37,111 nucleotides of DNA from a virus. The notes beneath the pieces were generated by a model that was not told the DNA's origin, made no database searches, and saw nothing but the letters and a program-made list of their open reading frames with translations. Where the stretch lies: positions 1-37,111 of the IMG/VR virus record IMGVR_UViG_3300046449_000138. One strand, 5' to 3'. Shown in pieces: positions 1 through 7,755 of the stretch. Made by a program: the position numbers and the translations under genes. The stretch's first letter is position 1. Each line of letters starts with the position of its first letter.

Positions 1-662
1 ACTTCAAATTCACCGAACCAGCGATTCGGGAAACGGGATTCAACTTCAGATGAGACTACGTCTAAAGGTATGGACGTATCGGTAGACTCTGGCGGCTTCG
101 ATGACACGGCCTTCGATAGGCAAGCGTGGATCACTTCAGTGGTAACCTGCTCTCCGGTTTTAACCCAGTCCTCCCCGAGTTCGAAATACTGATTAGGCCG
201 CAAAGAAGTATTGTCGAAGCCTGCAAATAGCTTGTCCATTTTAAGAGCCTTGTTCATATACTTCATGAATGACTCATACATAGGCGGGTCAATGGGTAAG
301 AGAGAATCAAACTCCCAAACTAGCCGCAGGTAACCACTCTCAGTCCGACTCGCCCACGTAGGGGCGGGGCTAGAAAAACACGCTTTCTCTAGTTTATCTT
401 CAAAGCTCACCCATTCAATGGGGGAGTCATAGTCAGCCACTACCCCGTGGATCTTATGGACAGGGTTATCATTACTGACTCGCTTGGAGGGGGCGCGCCC
501 TTCGACACAAGAATAGAAAACGTGGTCGGTAGTGGCCTTACTGCACCACTCTCGGTAGTCTGCTTTACTCTTAAACTTCGGTTTCGAAAGTTGAAGTCCG
601 TGGATTTTACTCGACTTCTCTGCTTTACTGTCGCGTAGGTTACGCAAATATCTGTAGGTCAT
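1..662 (-). CDS. Primase-polymerase-like protein (AEP type), 3' part cut by window edge
   Basis: I read this frame from the sequence: it opens at an ATG one base after the DNA polymerase stop and stays open for 220 codons to the window edge, where it is cut. The N-terminal part reads MTYRYLRNLRDSK. Around residues 72-80 is GVVADYDSP, which fits the metal-binding DxD motif of archaeo-eukaryotic-type (AEP) primases. About 30 residues later APTWASRTESGYLRLVW fits the 'P-T-x-SGxxHlvW' block of phage prim-pol proteins, though the usual histidine is an arginine or lost here. Near residues 150-165 is GFDNTSLRPNQYFELG. In that family the enzyme makes primers for replication. Its place directly behind the DNA polymerase in the same operon fits. 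The assignment rests on motif pattern only; the C-terminal half, which may hold a helicase domain, is not visible. Confidence 0.6.
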   Translation of the reverse strand, partial: MTYRYLRNLRDSKAEKSSKIHGLQLSKPKFKSKADYREWCSKATTDHVFYSCVEGRAPSKRVSNDNPVHKIHGVVADYDSPIEWVSFEDKLEKACFSSPAPTWASRTESGYLRLVWEFDSLLPIDPPMYESFMKYMNKALKMDKLFAGFDNTSLRPNQYFELGEDWVKTGEQVTTEVIHACLSKAVSSKPPESTDTSIPLDVVSSEVESRFPNRWFGEFE

Positions 663-663
663 G

Positions 664-2421
664 TTATTTTTTGTATTGTGTTAGGATTTCTCCTTCTGCA
701 TCCAGAGGAATATCGGGAATCCACTCAGGGGGAGTGGACATGATTTGGGTAATTTTTTGTAGGGTTTCTTCGGCTTTATCTTCATCACACTCGCAGATTA
801 CTTCATCATGAACGTGGAAGATAATGTCTATGCCAGCCTTGTCGATCTCTAACATCATGAAACTGAAAATATCTCTGGCCAAAGCCTGTGAGAGGTTCTC
901 CGCTAGGACTCCGCCCCATAGTTTCATGATCCTTTTCTGACCATTCCGGTTGATGCTGGAGACGAACTGAATTCGTCCTTGGGCCAGCGTCTTGCGGAGG
1001 TTGCCGTAATTTAGAGATCTGCCTGATGGAAGCGTTAGGGACAGACGACCAGCGTCATGCGATTTATCAACTTCCCTGTCCAGCTTCCTCCAGTATCGGG
1101 GAACCTTGAACAGCTTCTTACGGTAGAGGTCAACAGCGGCTCGGGCCTCAGTAAGAGACATGTCATACATCTCGGCAAAACGATTGGCACCCGCGCCGTA
1201 GCCGCAGCCTAAGACAAGAGCCTTAACTTTGTGGCGCAGCTTTCCGTCTTCCTTCTTCAGGACTCCTTTGTCCTTAGACCACAAGCCGAACTGGATAGCA
1301 AAGGCTTCGTAGATGTCGTCTGACGCTTCGATTGCGTCCATTGTAGCGCGGTCGCCCGAAAGCCAGCAAAGGGTGCGGACTTCGATCTGCGAGAGATCCA
1401 CGACAACCAGCCTCTTACCTTCAGGTGCGGTAATCAGGTTACGCATATTGACTCCGAACATCCCCTCTCTCGGTAGGTTCTGGAGGTTCAGGTTTCCGCC
1501 GCTGCCGCTAAAGCGTCCAGTGTGTCCCCCGAAATACATGATGCCGCCGTAGTATCGGTCGTCGGGCATCGTCGCATAATCAAAGCTATCGAGCTTCTTC
1601 TTGATGGTGTTGATTCTCCGCCAGTTTGTGACGGCCTCGATCCATTTGTATTTATGACCGTGAGCGCGAATCCACCTCTGGGCATCTACATCAGTTCTAG
1701 CCAGCGAGGCGGGAGGCTCGATCCCCATCTTGATGCAGTGTTCATCAAATGCCTTTCGACTGAGTAGGGGCTTGTCGTCACCCCAAGGAATTGCTTTCTC
1801 GGTCTCAAAGAGAAGCTCGTTGATTGTCTCTTTGGCTCTCTGTAGAGCTTCGATATCAATTGGGATTCCTCTCTGGACGAGGCGACGATTCGTGAGGCTG
1901 ATGTCCCGCTCAAACTGAGACCACTTAGACTCGTAAGCCTTCCACAGGCGGAGACAGAGAACAGAGTCCTTGAGGGCATACTCCTCTACTTCCTTCTGGA
2001 ACTCTTTAGTCATCCCCTCCCACGTCTTGCCGGACATGTTGTCGCGAGTGGATTTGGAGATCTCCATATCAAATGCCTCGGCAGTTGAGTTCTTTAGTGA
2101 ACGGGGTAACCCGCAAGCGGCCACCATGTCTGCGGTGCAGTGCCACTCGGCTGGTTCAACCTTCGGCCACCATTTCTGGGTTACACCATACAGGTAAAGG
2201 GTTTCATCAAAGCTGGCGTTATGGCTCAGGACGATATGTCCTTCTAGCAACGGCCAGTCAAAATCTTTGGGGTGGCCGACGAACTCGTATCCGTCGTCGC
2301 CGACGACGCTAACCATGTAAGCGTCGAAATCGTAATGGGAGAAGTAACCTAAGGGGCCGAGATGCCGGATTGAGCAGTTCTTGTCGTAGTAGGTTTCAAA
2401 GTCTAAGGCGTATGTAATCAT
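664..2421 (-). CDS. Family A DNA polymerase with 3'-5' exonuclease domain
   Basis: A 585-residue replicative DNA polymerase of the PolA/T7 type. The N-terminal DEDD exonuclease is visible: ALDFETYY (D7, E9) is Exo I, LSHNASFDE is Exo II and YALKDS is the Exo III YxxxD. The polymerase domain follows: VVDLSQIEVR is motif A, RHKVKALVLGCGYG is motif B (R-x3-K...YG) and FHVHDEV is motif C. There is no 5'-3' exonuclease domain, as usual for phage enzymes. The start follows an A-rich leader (AAATAAATAAATATG) without a Shine-Dalgarno sequence. It lies downstream of a strong hairpin (2442-2500) that may lower its expression relative to the genes before it. The primase-like gene starts one base after its stop. 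The family call is secure. Confidence 0.96.
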   Translation of the reverse strand: MITYALDFETYYDKNCSIRHLGPLGYFSHYDFDAYMVSVVGDDGYEFVGHPKDFDWPLLEGHIVLSHNASFDETLYLYGVTQKWWPKVEPAEWHCTADMVAACGLPRSLKNSTAEAFDMEISKSTRDNMSGKTWEGMTKEFQKEVEEYALKDSVLCLRLWKAYESKWSQFERDISLTNRRLVQRGIPIDIEALQRAKETINELLFETEKAIPWGDDKPLLSRKAFDEHCIKMGIEPPASLARTDVDAQRWIRAHGHKYKWIEAVTNWRRINTIKKKLDSFDYATMPDDRYYGGIMYFGGHTGRFSGSGGNLNLQNLPREGMFGVNMRNLITAPEGKRLVVVDLSQIEVRTLCWLSGDRATMDAIEASDDIYEAFAIQFGLWSKDKGVLKKEDGKLRHKVKALVLGCGYGAGANRFAEMYDMSLTEARAAVDLYRKKLFKVPRYWRKLDREVDKSHDAGRLSLTLPSGRSLNYGNLRKTLAQGRIQFVSSINRNGQKRIMKLWGGVLAENLSQALARDIFSFMMLEIDKAGIDIIFHVHDEVICECDEDKAEETLQKITQIMSTPPEWIPDIPLDAEGEILTQYKK

Positions 2422-2441
2422 ATTTATTTATTTGTGGGCAG

Positions 2442-2500
2442 AAAAAAGCCTACCTTGGAGTCTCGGATTCAATCCGAAACGATGACGCCAAGGCAGGCTT
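2442..2500 (-). terminator. Nested hairpin with U-tract, intrinsic terminator or attenuator
   Basis: The outer stem pairs AAGCCTaCCTTGG with CCAAGGcAGGCTT, 13 positions with one mismatch. Inside lies a second perfect stem, TCGGATT-C-AATCCGA. On the minus strand the outer stem is followed by six T residues, so it reads as a leftward intrinsic terminator. It sits between the 64-residue coiled-coil gene and the DNA polymerase, so it could separate or attenuate transcription of polymerase and primase. Confidence 0.7.
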
Positions 2501-2508
2501 GGTTACTA

Positions 2509-2703
2509 CTATTCAGATTCCAAGTCTAATTCGGTCTGCTCTCCCGTGACGTGATGGAGTGCTTCGCGAACTACCCTCAACTTTCGCAAGTTGGCTCCGA
2601 CTTGGGAGAGCTGATCCTCGACTTCAGCGATCATGCCGTCGAGCATCTCGATCTCTTCGAGGAGGAGATCGCGGGTTTTTTGTTCTTTCTCTTCGTTAGT
2701 CAT
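2509..2703 (-). CDS. Small coiled-coil protein, unknown function
   Basis: A 64-residue charged protein, rich in Glu and Leu, with a likely continuous coiled coil over residues 5-50 (LLLEEIEMLDGMIAEVEDQL). It has no cysteines and no membrane segment. Its ATG is two bases from the stop of the probable ssDNA-binding gene, so the two are translationally close. It is the last gene before the hairpin terminator at 2442-2500. I do not recognise a family. A role as a small partner of the replication proteins is inference from position only. Confidence 0.75.
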   Translation of the reverse strand: MTNEEKEQKTRDLLLEEIEMLDGMIAEVEDQLSQVGANLRKLRVVREALHHVTGEQTELDLESE

Positions 2704-2705
2704 AA

Positions 2706-3359
2706 CTAGGCTCTGAGAAAGTTTTTAACGAATGCGATAACGTCTTTATTGGTCTCTTCCTTTGTAACCGTGAGGCTAGGATTGAACCAAGTGTATTTGC
2801 CCTTCGTGAGTTCTTCTGACATGAAGTTCCAGACCTTACTGTAGATTGGAATTCCAGACTGGAACGCAGCGAAGGTAGCAAGACGCTTGTAAGTAGAACG
2901 GTATGCGTTCTTACCCACGTTAATCTTACCCAATGCATAGCTGTGGTCTCCGATGGGCAGTTGGAACGCATCGTCATCCTCATCATCGGGTTGGCGCATG
3001 AGGAGGGTGATCTCCGCAAACTCCGTCATGTCCCACTCAGACTCTAACTTGATTGCGTCGGATTGCTCGCGGGACCAAGCGATGCGGGGGATGTCTTCCT
3101 CGTCAAACGGGATGTTCTCCCGCCACCCTTTTTGGGCTGCGACAACAACAGTCTTAACTGGAACTTCCGGTGGCCCGATTTCATACATCTTGTCGAAAAG
3201 GATCGACCCGACAGGTGCGTCGGATTGAGACATCTTTTGGATGACGTTGATGCGTGGGATCTCGATGTCCTCTATGTCGATTTCGATTCCGCTTACGTTG
3301 GCCGAAAGACCGGTGTTGGTCTCGGTTGCAACGACTTCTTGGTTTTTGGTGTTAGCCAT
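2706..3359 (-). CDS. Probable phage ssDNA-binding/replication accessory protein
   Basis: A 217-residue protein. The N-terminal 25 residues look disordered, then IPRINVIQKMSQSDAPVGSI resembles the opening of phage proteins annotated as single-stranded DNA binding ('IPRixllQ..S' followed by a beta-rich core). The middle is acidic (PDDEDDDA around residue 125) and the C-terminus is compact and helical (KDVIAFVKNFLRA) without the acidic tail typical of SSB. It lies between a Cas4/RecB-like nuclease and the DNA polymerase, the usual place for an ssDNA-binding protein in phage replication modules. The assignment depends on this context and a weak motif; fold prediction would settle it. The start is an ATG behind an A-rich leader. 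Confidence 0.5.
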   Translation of the reverse strand: MANTKNQEVVATETNTGLSANVSGIEIDIEDIEIPRINVIQKMSQSDAPVGSILFDKMYEIGPPEVPVKTVVVAAQKGWRENIPFDEEDIPRIAWSREQSDAIKLESEWDMTEFAEITLLMRQPDDEDDDAFQLPIGDHSYALGKINVGKNAYRSTYKRLATFAAFQSGIPIYSKVWNFMSEELTKGKYTWFNPSLTVTKEETNKDVIAFVKNFLRA

Positions 3360-3383
3360 AATATCAGTTATTTTTGTTTTGGT

Positions 3384-4481
3384 TTATTGAGTCGCGACAC
3401 TGTGCCGCTCGTCAGATGTTTCTACGATTCCTGCATCTTCGCAAGCATCGAGGAAAGTTTGTTTGTCCGAAGGGGCCACTTTTTTGGCGACCTTCGCGAG
3501 GGGAAAGTTAACTTGGTCTAGCAGCGTGTCCAGATCAATTCCATGTTTATCTGCAATTTTTACAAAAGTAGCATTGTCAGAGATTTTTCGGATGCGTCCC
3601 ATCGACCGCAGCTTTAGTCCGTCGAGTTGCTCGCCGTTTTTAAGGGCGGCGAGTGTCTTGTGTTTAATAGAAGCTGCCCAGTTCTCGACGATCTTCGCGA
3701 TGTTAAATAGCTCAGAGAGTCGGGCCGGATTATCTACGTCAGTAGGGTCGATGTCTGGCAGAGTGGTATCGAGTTTCTTGGCGACACTGATAACGAGGCC
3801 TCCCAATGCGGGACAGCTATCTTCGTATTTGCAGAAGCGGCAATACTGAGTCGGGGTGCAGTCTTCCAGTTCCGGTGTGCCTGTTTCCCACTTAGGTCTA
3901 GTAGCTTCACCTGCTTTAATAACGCGGCTAAGGTCTGCAACTAGAGTAGGGAGATCGTCCCGCGTAAACGTGTGGTGCAGAGTTGCGTTATGTTGAGGCA
4001 CGTAAAACGCGAAGACGATCTCTTGAATGTCTGGATACTTCTGGAACGCTCCGGTAGTGTAGGCTTTCGCTTGCCAGTTCTTTTCTGGCGGGTCAATGAT
4101 CGAGATGCCTGTTTTGTAATCGGACATGACGGCTCGTTTTCCTCCTTTGAGGATCAGGAATCGGTCGCAGGTTCCCCACGTTGCGGTCCCGTCTAGCGCG
4201 ACCTCAACTTGGATCTCGTTAAGCTCTTCGTCGATCTCGCCGAAGTTCACCATGAACTCCTTCTCCATCTTGACGATATGCTCGTAGATCTCATGCTCCT
4301 GCTCGGTGTGTAGAGCAGAAGGGTCGAAGACTTCAAGTGCCTCGTGGATTCTGGTCCCCATCTCTGCGGCGGGTGACGTGCCGTCACGTCCTGTGTATCC
4401 CGCGCAAGCGGCTACATACTTTAGGCTGGACGGAGAAAACTCCGCGTGGCCTCTATCTGTGTGGTTTGGTTGGTTATTCAT
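3384..4481 (-). CDS. Cas4/RecB-like PD-(D/E)XK nuclease with Fe-S cysteine set (DUF2800-like)
   Basis: A 365-residue nuclease. The PD-(D/E)XK core is clear: GTRIHEAL (H46), GTCDRFLI (D106), MSDYKTG (D121, K123) and WQAKAY (Q137, Y141), the RecB-type order. Cysteines C26 and C214-x2-C217-x5-C223 match the four-cysteine 4Fe-4S signature of the AddB/Cas4 group. Proteins of this build sit next to DNA polymerase genes in many phages and are listed as DUF2800. They are thought to process DNA ends in replication or recombination. The C-terminal 130 residues are helical with no motif I can name. Start: ATG after TTTCTAAAATA, no Shine-Dalgarno. Four bases separate it from the nuclease gene upstream. 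Confidence 0.85.
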   Translation of the reverse strand: MNNQPNHTDRGHAEFSPSSLKYVAACAGYTGRDGTSPAAEMGTRIHEALEVFDPSALHTEQEHEIYEHIVKMEKEFMVNFGEIDEELNEIQVEVALDGTATWGTCDRFLILKGGKRAVMSDYKTGISIIDPPEKNWQAKAYTTGAFQKYPDIQEIVFAFYVPQHNATLHHTFTRDDLPTLVADLSRVIKAGEATRPKWETGTPELEDCTPTQYCRFCKYEDSCPALGGLVISVAKKLDTTLPDIDPTDVDNPARLSELFNIAKIVENWAASIKHKTLAALKNGEQLDGLKLRSMGRIRKISDNATFVKIADKHGIDLDTLLDQVNFPLAKVAKKVAPSDKQTFLDACEDAGIVETSDERHSVATQ

Positions 4482-4485
4482 TATT

Positions 4486-5049
4486 TTAGAAACCGTATTC
4501 AGGGTGTAATTCTTTTAGTTTGTTTTGATCAAGTCCGTATCCTTTCCCATAACCAAGGTCAATAAGATTGCCTTCTTTAATCAATTCTTCTTTGGATGCC
4601 CACCCGACAAATCTTACACAACGATTTTTGACAGTAGCGAGGACATAGACATCGATGTCTGGGTTTACTTTCCTAGTAGACAGAAGCATACCATCTAAAT
4701 GATTAGTAGATTTTACATCGTAGCGTTTGCCATTAAGGACGCCGTCGGCACTACCACTTCTAGGTTTCAGACCTAAGTCTGGGAATGTATTAAACGCTTT
4801 CGCAAAAGCATACTCAGCCTTCATACCCATCACGTCAGCCGTTGCGCCATCTTGGCTCCCCATTTTCGCGTCTTTAACGCGAGAACTTCTAGCGATCAGA
4901 GATCGTAATCTCCCTACTGTTTCGCATATTGTTATTTCGTCTGGTTCTAGGATCATTTTGATAATCCTACCTGCGCCTATATCTTCGCCCTCGCCCCTCT
5001 CTTTTGCGTATGCGAGATATTCACTAAGTGGTTTATATTTAATCTCCAT
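4486..5049 (-). CDS. Small PD-(D/E)XK-fold nuclease-like protein
   Basis: A 187-residue protein. E79 in MKAEYAFAKAF, D102 in SADGVL and D111-x-K113 in YDVKST have the spacing of a PD-(D/E)XK nuclease core (E...D...DxK), followed by beta strands (VYVLATV, CVRFVGW). Restriction-like folds of this size in phages are often annotated as endonucleases or Holliday-type enzymes. The substrate cannot be told from sequence. It precedes the larger Cas4-like nuclease by four bases, so the two are co-translated. Start: ATG after AAACTGAAACATA, an A-rich leader with no Shine-Dalgarno. Confidence 0.6.
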   Translation of the reverse strand: MEIKYKPLSEYLAYAKERGEGEDIGAGRIIKMILEPDEITICETVGRLRSLIARSSRVKDAKMGSQDGATADVMGMKAEYAFAKAFNTFPDLGLKPRSGSADGVLNGKRYDVKSTNHLDGMLLSTRKVNPDIDVYVLATVKNRCVRFVGWASKEELIKEGNLIDLGYGKGYGLDQNKLKELHPEYGF

Positions 5050-5075
5050 TATGTTTCAGTTTTAATGGTTGATTA

Positions 5076-5297
5076 TTAATACTTACGACGGGGGGTAGCG
5101 TATTGATCTTCGATCATAGCTTCTGCTATGCTCCATACTGTGCTAGCTAATTCTTGTCGATGAACCTCATCTGAGGGATCATAGCCGTTATCTCGGGCGA
5201 GCATTCCGGTTAAAGCCTGACCAGCGTAATAAGCTTTCAAGGTCATACCTCCGTTGTCGAATGCCATTGGATGGGGCCAGTTATTCTGTGTTTTCAT
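5076..5297 (-). CDS. Small conserved phage protein (GMTLxxYxAxxAL type), unknown function
   Basis: A 73-residue protein starting MKTQNNWPHP. The segment GMTLKAYYAGQALTGMLA followed by a C-terminal helix (STVWSIAEAMIEDQY) matches a small hypothetical protein common in phages of many hosts ('GMTLRDYFAAxALQGLL...A..AY..ADAML'). No function is established. An in-frame upstream non-ATG start would add 22 residues, but those are encoded inside the 47-residue gene before it, so I chose the ATG at 5297. It lies four bases after that gene's stop. Confidence 0.75.
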   Translation of the reverse strand: MKTQNNWPHPMAFDNGGMTLKAYYAGQALTGMLARDNGYDPSDEVHRQELASTVWSIAEAMIEDQYATPRRKY

Positions 5298-5301
5298 AAT
5301 T

Positions 5302-5445
5302 TTAGTTTTTTCTACTTTTCTTTTTCGTTGTTTTCTTTCCTTTAGCATACTTACCTTTAACAAAGGTAAGTGAATTACTTCTTGCCCAATCGGGACACAT
5401 CAATTTACCCGCCCTTACGGAGCGCGTTTTATCTACTGTTTTCAT
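5302..5445 (-). CDS. Very small basic protein, 47 residues, unknown
   Basis: Below the usual size cut-off. ATG at 5445, TAA at 5302-5304, protein beginning MKTVDKTRSVRAGKLMCPDW and ending in a Lys/Arg-rich tail (about 13 basic residues in the last 20). It fills an otherwise empty 180-bp gap in a tightly packed operon, and its stop lies four bases before the next ATG, which supports it being real. The single CP pair does not form a zinc site alone. The basic tail suggests nucleic-acid binding, which is inference. A perfect 10-bp hairpin (ACTTACCTTT-aac-AAAGGTAAGT, 5349-5371) lies within the coding region. Confidence 0.55.
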   Translation of the reverse strand: MKTVDKTRSVRAGKLMCPDWARSNSLTFVKGKYAKGKKTTKKKSRKN

Positions 5446-5474
5446 AAATTTATTTGGTATAAGAGGTTAATTGT

Positions 5475-5831
5475 CTATTTGGACCACGGGTAAGGTTTGG
5501 TGTACTTTGAATTTCGGTTTCTCGCTCTCCGACATTTGTCGGCTATCTCTAAGTCCAGAAGCTGCTTCGCTAACGACGGAGGGTCTGTATTTTTCACGAC
5601 TGGACTCTCCTCAAGGATTTCGATCTTTTTTTGCCTATGGATAGTTTTTTCTTCGGGGACGTAGCCGCCCGCTTTCCGGTATTCTTGGAAAGCGGCCTTG
5701 AACCATAAGCTATTCTTCTTATAGGTAGCCCACAGCTTCTCTGCCTCGCACCAATTGAGACCTCTCTTATAGGCTCTGTAGCCCGCCGTGCCAGCCCCGC
5801 TGTCAATGTCTCCTGCGTTAGTTATTTTCAT
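5475..5831 (-). CDS. Hypothetical basic protein, 118 residues
   Basis: Opens MKITNAGDIDSGAGTAG, followed by a helical, Lys/Arg/Trp-rich body and a basic C-terminus (CRRARNRNSKYTKPYPWSK). No membrane segment, no metal motif. The start ATG overlaps the stop of the preceding 54-residue gene as ATGA, so the two are translationally coupled. I do not recognise a family. The composition fits a nucleic-acid-binding phage protein, but nothing in the sequence proves it. Confidence 0.7.
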   Translation of the reverse strand: MKITNAGDIDSGAGTAGYRAYKRGLNWCEAEKLWATYKKNSLWFKAAFQEYRKAGGYVPEEKTIHRQKKIEILEESPVVKNTDPPSLAKQLLDLEIADKCRRARNRNSKYTKPYPWSK

Positions 5832-5992
5832 TTAGTGATAGTTGGTTCTAGTATTATTTTTACCTCACTCCAGAGGCGGTCACGCTTCTCAAGAATACGC
5901 TTCACCCTATGGGTCAGCATGTAGATCTCATCTTGAAGTAATTTGAGGCGAATTTTCTCTTTGTCTGAGAGGTATTTAGTCGGACAACTCAT
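5828..5992 (-). CDS. Small helical protein, 54 residues, unknown
   Basis: Too short for most gene finders. It starts MSCPTKYLSDKEKIRLKLLQ and is one long amphipathic helix (residues 8-45, alternating Lys/Arg/Glu with Leu/Ile), likely a coiled coil. It overlaps the 3' end of the winged-helix gene by 17 bases and its TGA overlaps the next ATG (ATGA). Such overlaps on both sides in one operon are strong evidence that the frame is used. No family recognised. Confidence 0.65.
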   Translation of the reverse strand: MSCPTKYLSDKEKIRLKLLQDEIYMLTHRVKRILEKRDRLWSEVKIILEPTITK

Positions 5993-6329
5993 AGTTAAGG
6001 TTCTGGTTCTTCGGGTTGATTTGGAGTGAACTGGAGAAGTTACTCAATACGTCCTTAGCGTAAGGAGTGGCATACCAGTAACCGACTTTATTTTTGACGC
6101 CGTTTTCCACCTCGTCTCTGAGTTCTTGTCGGGTCAGGTTTAGTTTTTGCAACGCGGCCATCGCCCCATAAATTTTGGGGCGGGAAGCCCTGAATGCTCT
6201 ACCAACTTCTCCCGTATCGACGCCATCCTTAGCTGCGATATACGCGAGCATCGAAACACGATCTGTTTGAGTGATCCCAGCTTCCAGCAGGTGTGCTACG
6301 GACACCGCTATATTTTTTAATTGTGTCAT
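5976..6329 (-). CDS. Small protein with winged-helix-like N-terminus, possible DNA-binding regulator
   Basis: 117 residues. Residues 15-65 (ITQTDRVSMLAYIAAKDGVDTGEVGRAFRASRPKIYGAMAALQKLNL) have the layout of a MarR-type winged helix: a helix, a helix-turn-helix with RASRPKIYGAMAAL as the recognition helix, then a wing-like segment ending in YWYATPYAKDVL. It lies directly after the SNF2-like helicase gene in the operon. It could be a phage transcription regulator or a replication accessory protein. The fold assignment is from pattern, not from a family match. Confidence 0.55.
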   Translation of the reverse strand: MTQLKNIAVSVAHLLEAGITQTDRVSMLAYIAAKDGVDTGEVGRAFRASRPKIYGAMAALQKLNLTRQELRDEVENGVKNKVGYWYATPYAKDVLSNFSSSLQINPKNQNLNYELSD

Positions 6330-6345
6330 GATTATTTTTCTGTTT

Positions 6346-7638
6346 TCATTGATGTAGGGTGTTTAAGTTATCCGACTTCTGTTCGATAACCCGCATAACA
6401 TGTTCTTCGATGGATTCGCTCGCAACAAGAATCTTCTGAATGGCATCACTTTTTGCTCCGTTCCGGTGAATGCGCCCTAACGCTTGCAAGTGATCCTTGA
6501 CGTTAAAGGTGGGCGAGATCAACGAGATCCGTTGGCGGTTACCGTTGATGTCGTGTAACGAGATACCAGTTCCGCCTGCCGCGATGTTCACGACGATGAC
6601 GTGTTCCTTATCGTCTTGGAAATCATCAATGACCTGCTGACGTTCGTCGGCAGTTTGCCCACCCACGATAGCGGGACACTCCAACAACTTCTGGAGCGTG
6701 TCAGCGGTATCGGTAAAGTTGACAAAGAGAACAACACTGTGTCCCTGCTCCACGTAGTCCTTAGCCATGTCGGCCATGTCTTTTGCCTTGAGGGACTCGG
6801 CTAGTTGTCTGGCTCTTAGCAAATTCACGAGAACCCAATCGCTGTCCTCCACCGTCCCGTCTTCCAAGAGGCGAGTGATAATCTCTGGAGTGATTCCGAG
6901 ATCCTTGTACGCCTTGGCGATCTTGGCAGCAGAGCCAAATGCTACAGGCTCCACAAATACACGGTTCGCCTTAAAGGAATCAGGGAAGTCGTCCACTGTG
7001 AGACGCTTCACGTTCCTGCTATACATGACCTTATTTAAGTCACTGAGTTTAGACTTAGCCCGAAGCTCCCATGCGTTCCACTCGTTCTGCCTACACCCAA
7101 ACTGCATCATCCAGCCAAACCAGCTTTTGGTTGTGTCGGTGGGTTTATTAAGGCTATGTAGGCCCAACGCGAATCCTAACGGGCGCATCTCAGTAGGGTC
7201 TTCGGCGGCGGTCGCGCTCATCGCGTGAATTGAATATCCTTGCGCCACTAGTGAGACCAGCAACTGGGCGTTCTGAGTGTATGGTCCTTTGCATTTGTGG
7301 ACCTCATCGACCAGCACGAGCGTGTCTTCTGGCAGATCCCACTTCATGATCTTCTTGCCACGCTTTGACATCCACTCTGTCTTTCCGGTTCGGATCTTCT
7401 CGTAGTTCAGAACGAAGATAGGCTCGATTCCCGTCTCCTTGAGTTCGCGCTCCCACGAAGGGATGACCGCCTTCGGGCAGATGACGGCAACGGGCCTGTT
7501 AAGGCTCTTCGCCAGATGGGCCGCTACGACGGTCTTGCCTGTCCCGACATGGCTAGTGTCTAGGGTGTTGCTGCCGCTTTTCTGTTTGATTGAAAAGAAG
7601 TCGAATGCTTCTTTTTGTTTCGGATATAGTGTCTTCAT
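6346..7638 (-). CDS. SNF2/DEAD-like superfamily 2 helicase
   Basis: A 430-residue ATP-dependent helicase or translocase. Walker A is HVGTGKT (residues 30-36), motif Ia ICPKAVIPSW, motif II VDEVH (D111-H114), motif III MSATAAE, a C-terminal lobe with VVLFVNFTDTAD, IVVNIAAGGTGISLHD (motif V) and QALGRIHRNGAKS (motif VI). The short length and SNF2-type motif VI match the small phage SNF2 helicases found beside DNA polymerase and nuclease genes. Likely role: unwinding or remodelling DNA during replication or recombination. Its leader (7639-7755) contains a partial copy of the ruvC-like gene's 3' end, described separately. The start is an ATG after CAAATAG. Confidence 0.92.
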   Translation of the reverse strand: MKTLYPKQKEAFDFFSIKQKSGSNTLDTSHVGTGKTVVAAHLAKSLNRPVAVICPKAVIPSWERELKETGIEPIFVLNYEKIRTGKTEWMSKRGKKIMKWDLPEDTLVLVDEVHKCKGPYTQNAQLLVSLVAQGYSIHAMSATAAEDPTEMRPLGFALGLHSLNKPTDTTKSWFGWMMQFGCRQNEWNAWELRAKSKLSDLNKVMYSRNVKRLTVDDFPDSFKANRVFVEPVAFGSAAKIAKAYKDLGITPEIITRLLEDGTVEDSDWVLVNLLRARQLAESLKAKDMADMAKDYVEQGHSVVLFVNFTDTADTLQKLLECPAIVGGQTADERQQVIDDFQDDKEHVIVVNIAAGGTGISLHDINGNRQRISLISPTFNVKDHLQALGRIHRNGAKSDAIQKILVASESIEEHVMRVIEQKSDNLNTLHQ

Positions 7639-7703
7639 CTATTTGAATTATTGTCTATGAACAGACATATAATTCAGAAGACCAACTCCGTCCAGAAAAA
7701 AGT

Positions 7704-7749
7704 TCAACTTTTTCTCCCACCCCAAATATAGCGGGCGATGAGGTAGGCG
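7704..7749. repeat. 46-bp direct repeat, left copy (orphan 3' end of the resolvase gene)
   Basis: Identical over 46 bp to 8236-8281, which encodes the last 14 residues and stop of the RuvC-like protein. Here the copy is non-coding and lies just downstream of the MORN gene stop. Weaker similarity continues for about 16 bases toward the helicase start. The two copies bracket the MORN gene, which indicates that this gene arrived by an event that duplicated the resolvase 3' end. Confidence 0.9.
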
Positions 7750-7755
7750 CCGAGA

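Noticed and set aside
447-638. Plus-strand frame of 63 residues at the left edge
   Set aside because: Lies antisense to the primase-like frame, which is longer and has recognisable motifs.
2442-2500. tRNA-like fold
   Set aside because: The nested stems lack a cloverleaf, anticodon arm and CCA-compatible acceptor; a T-tract follows, so it is a terminator.
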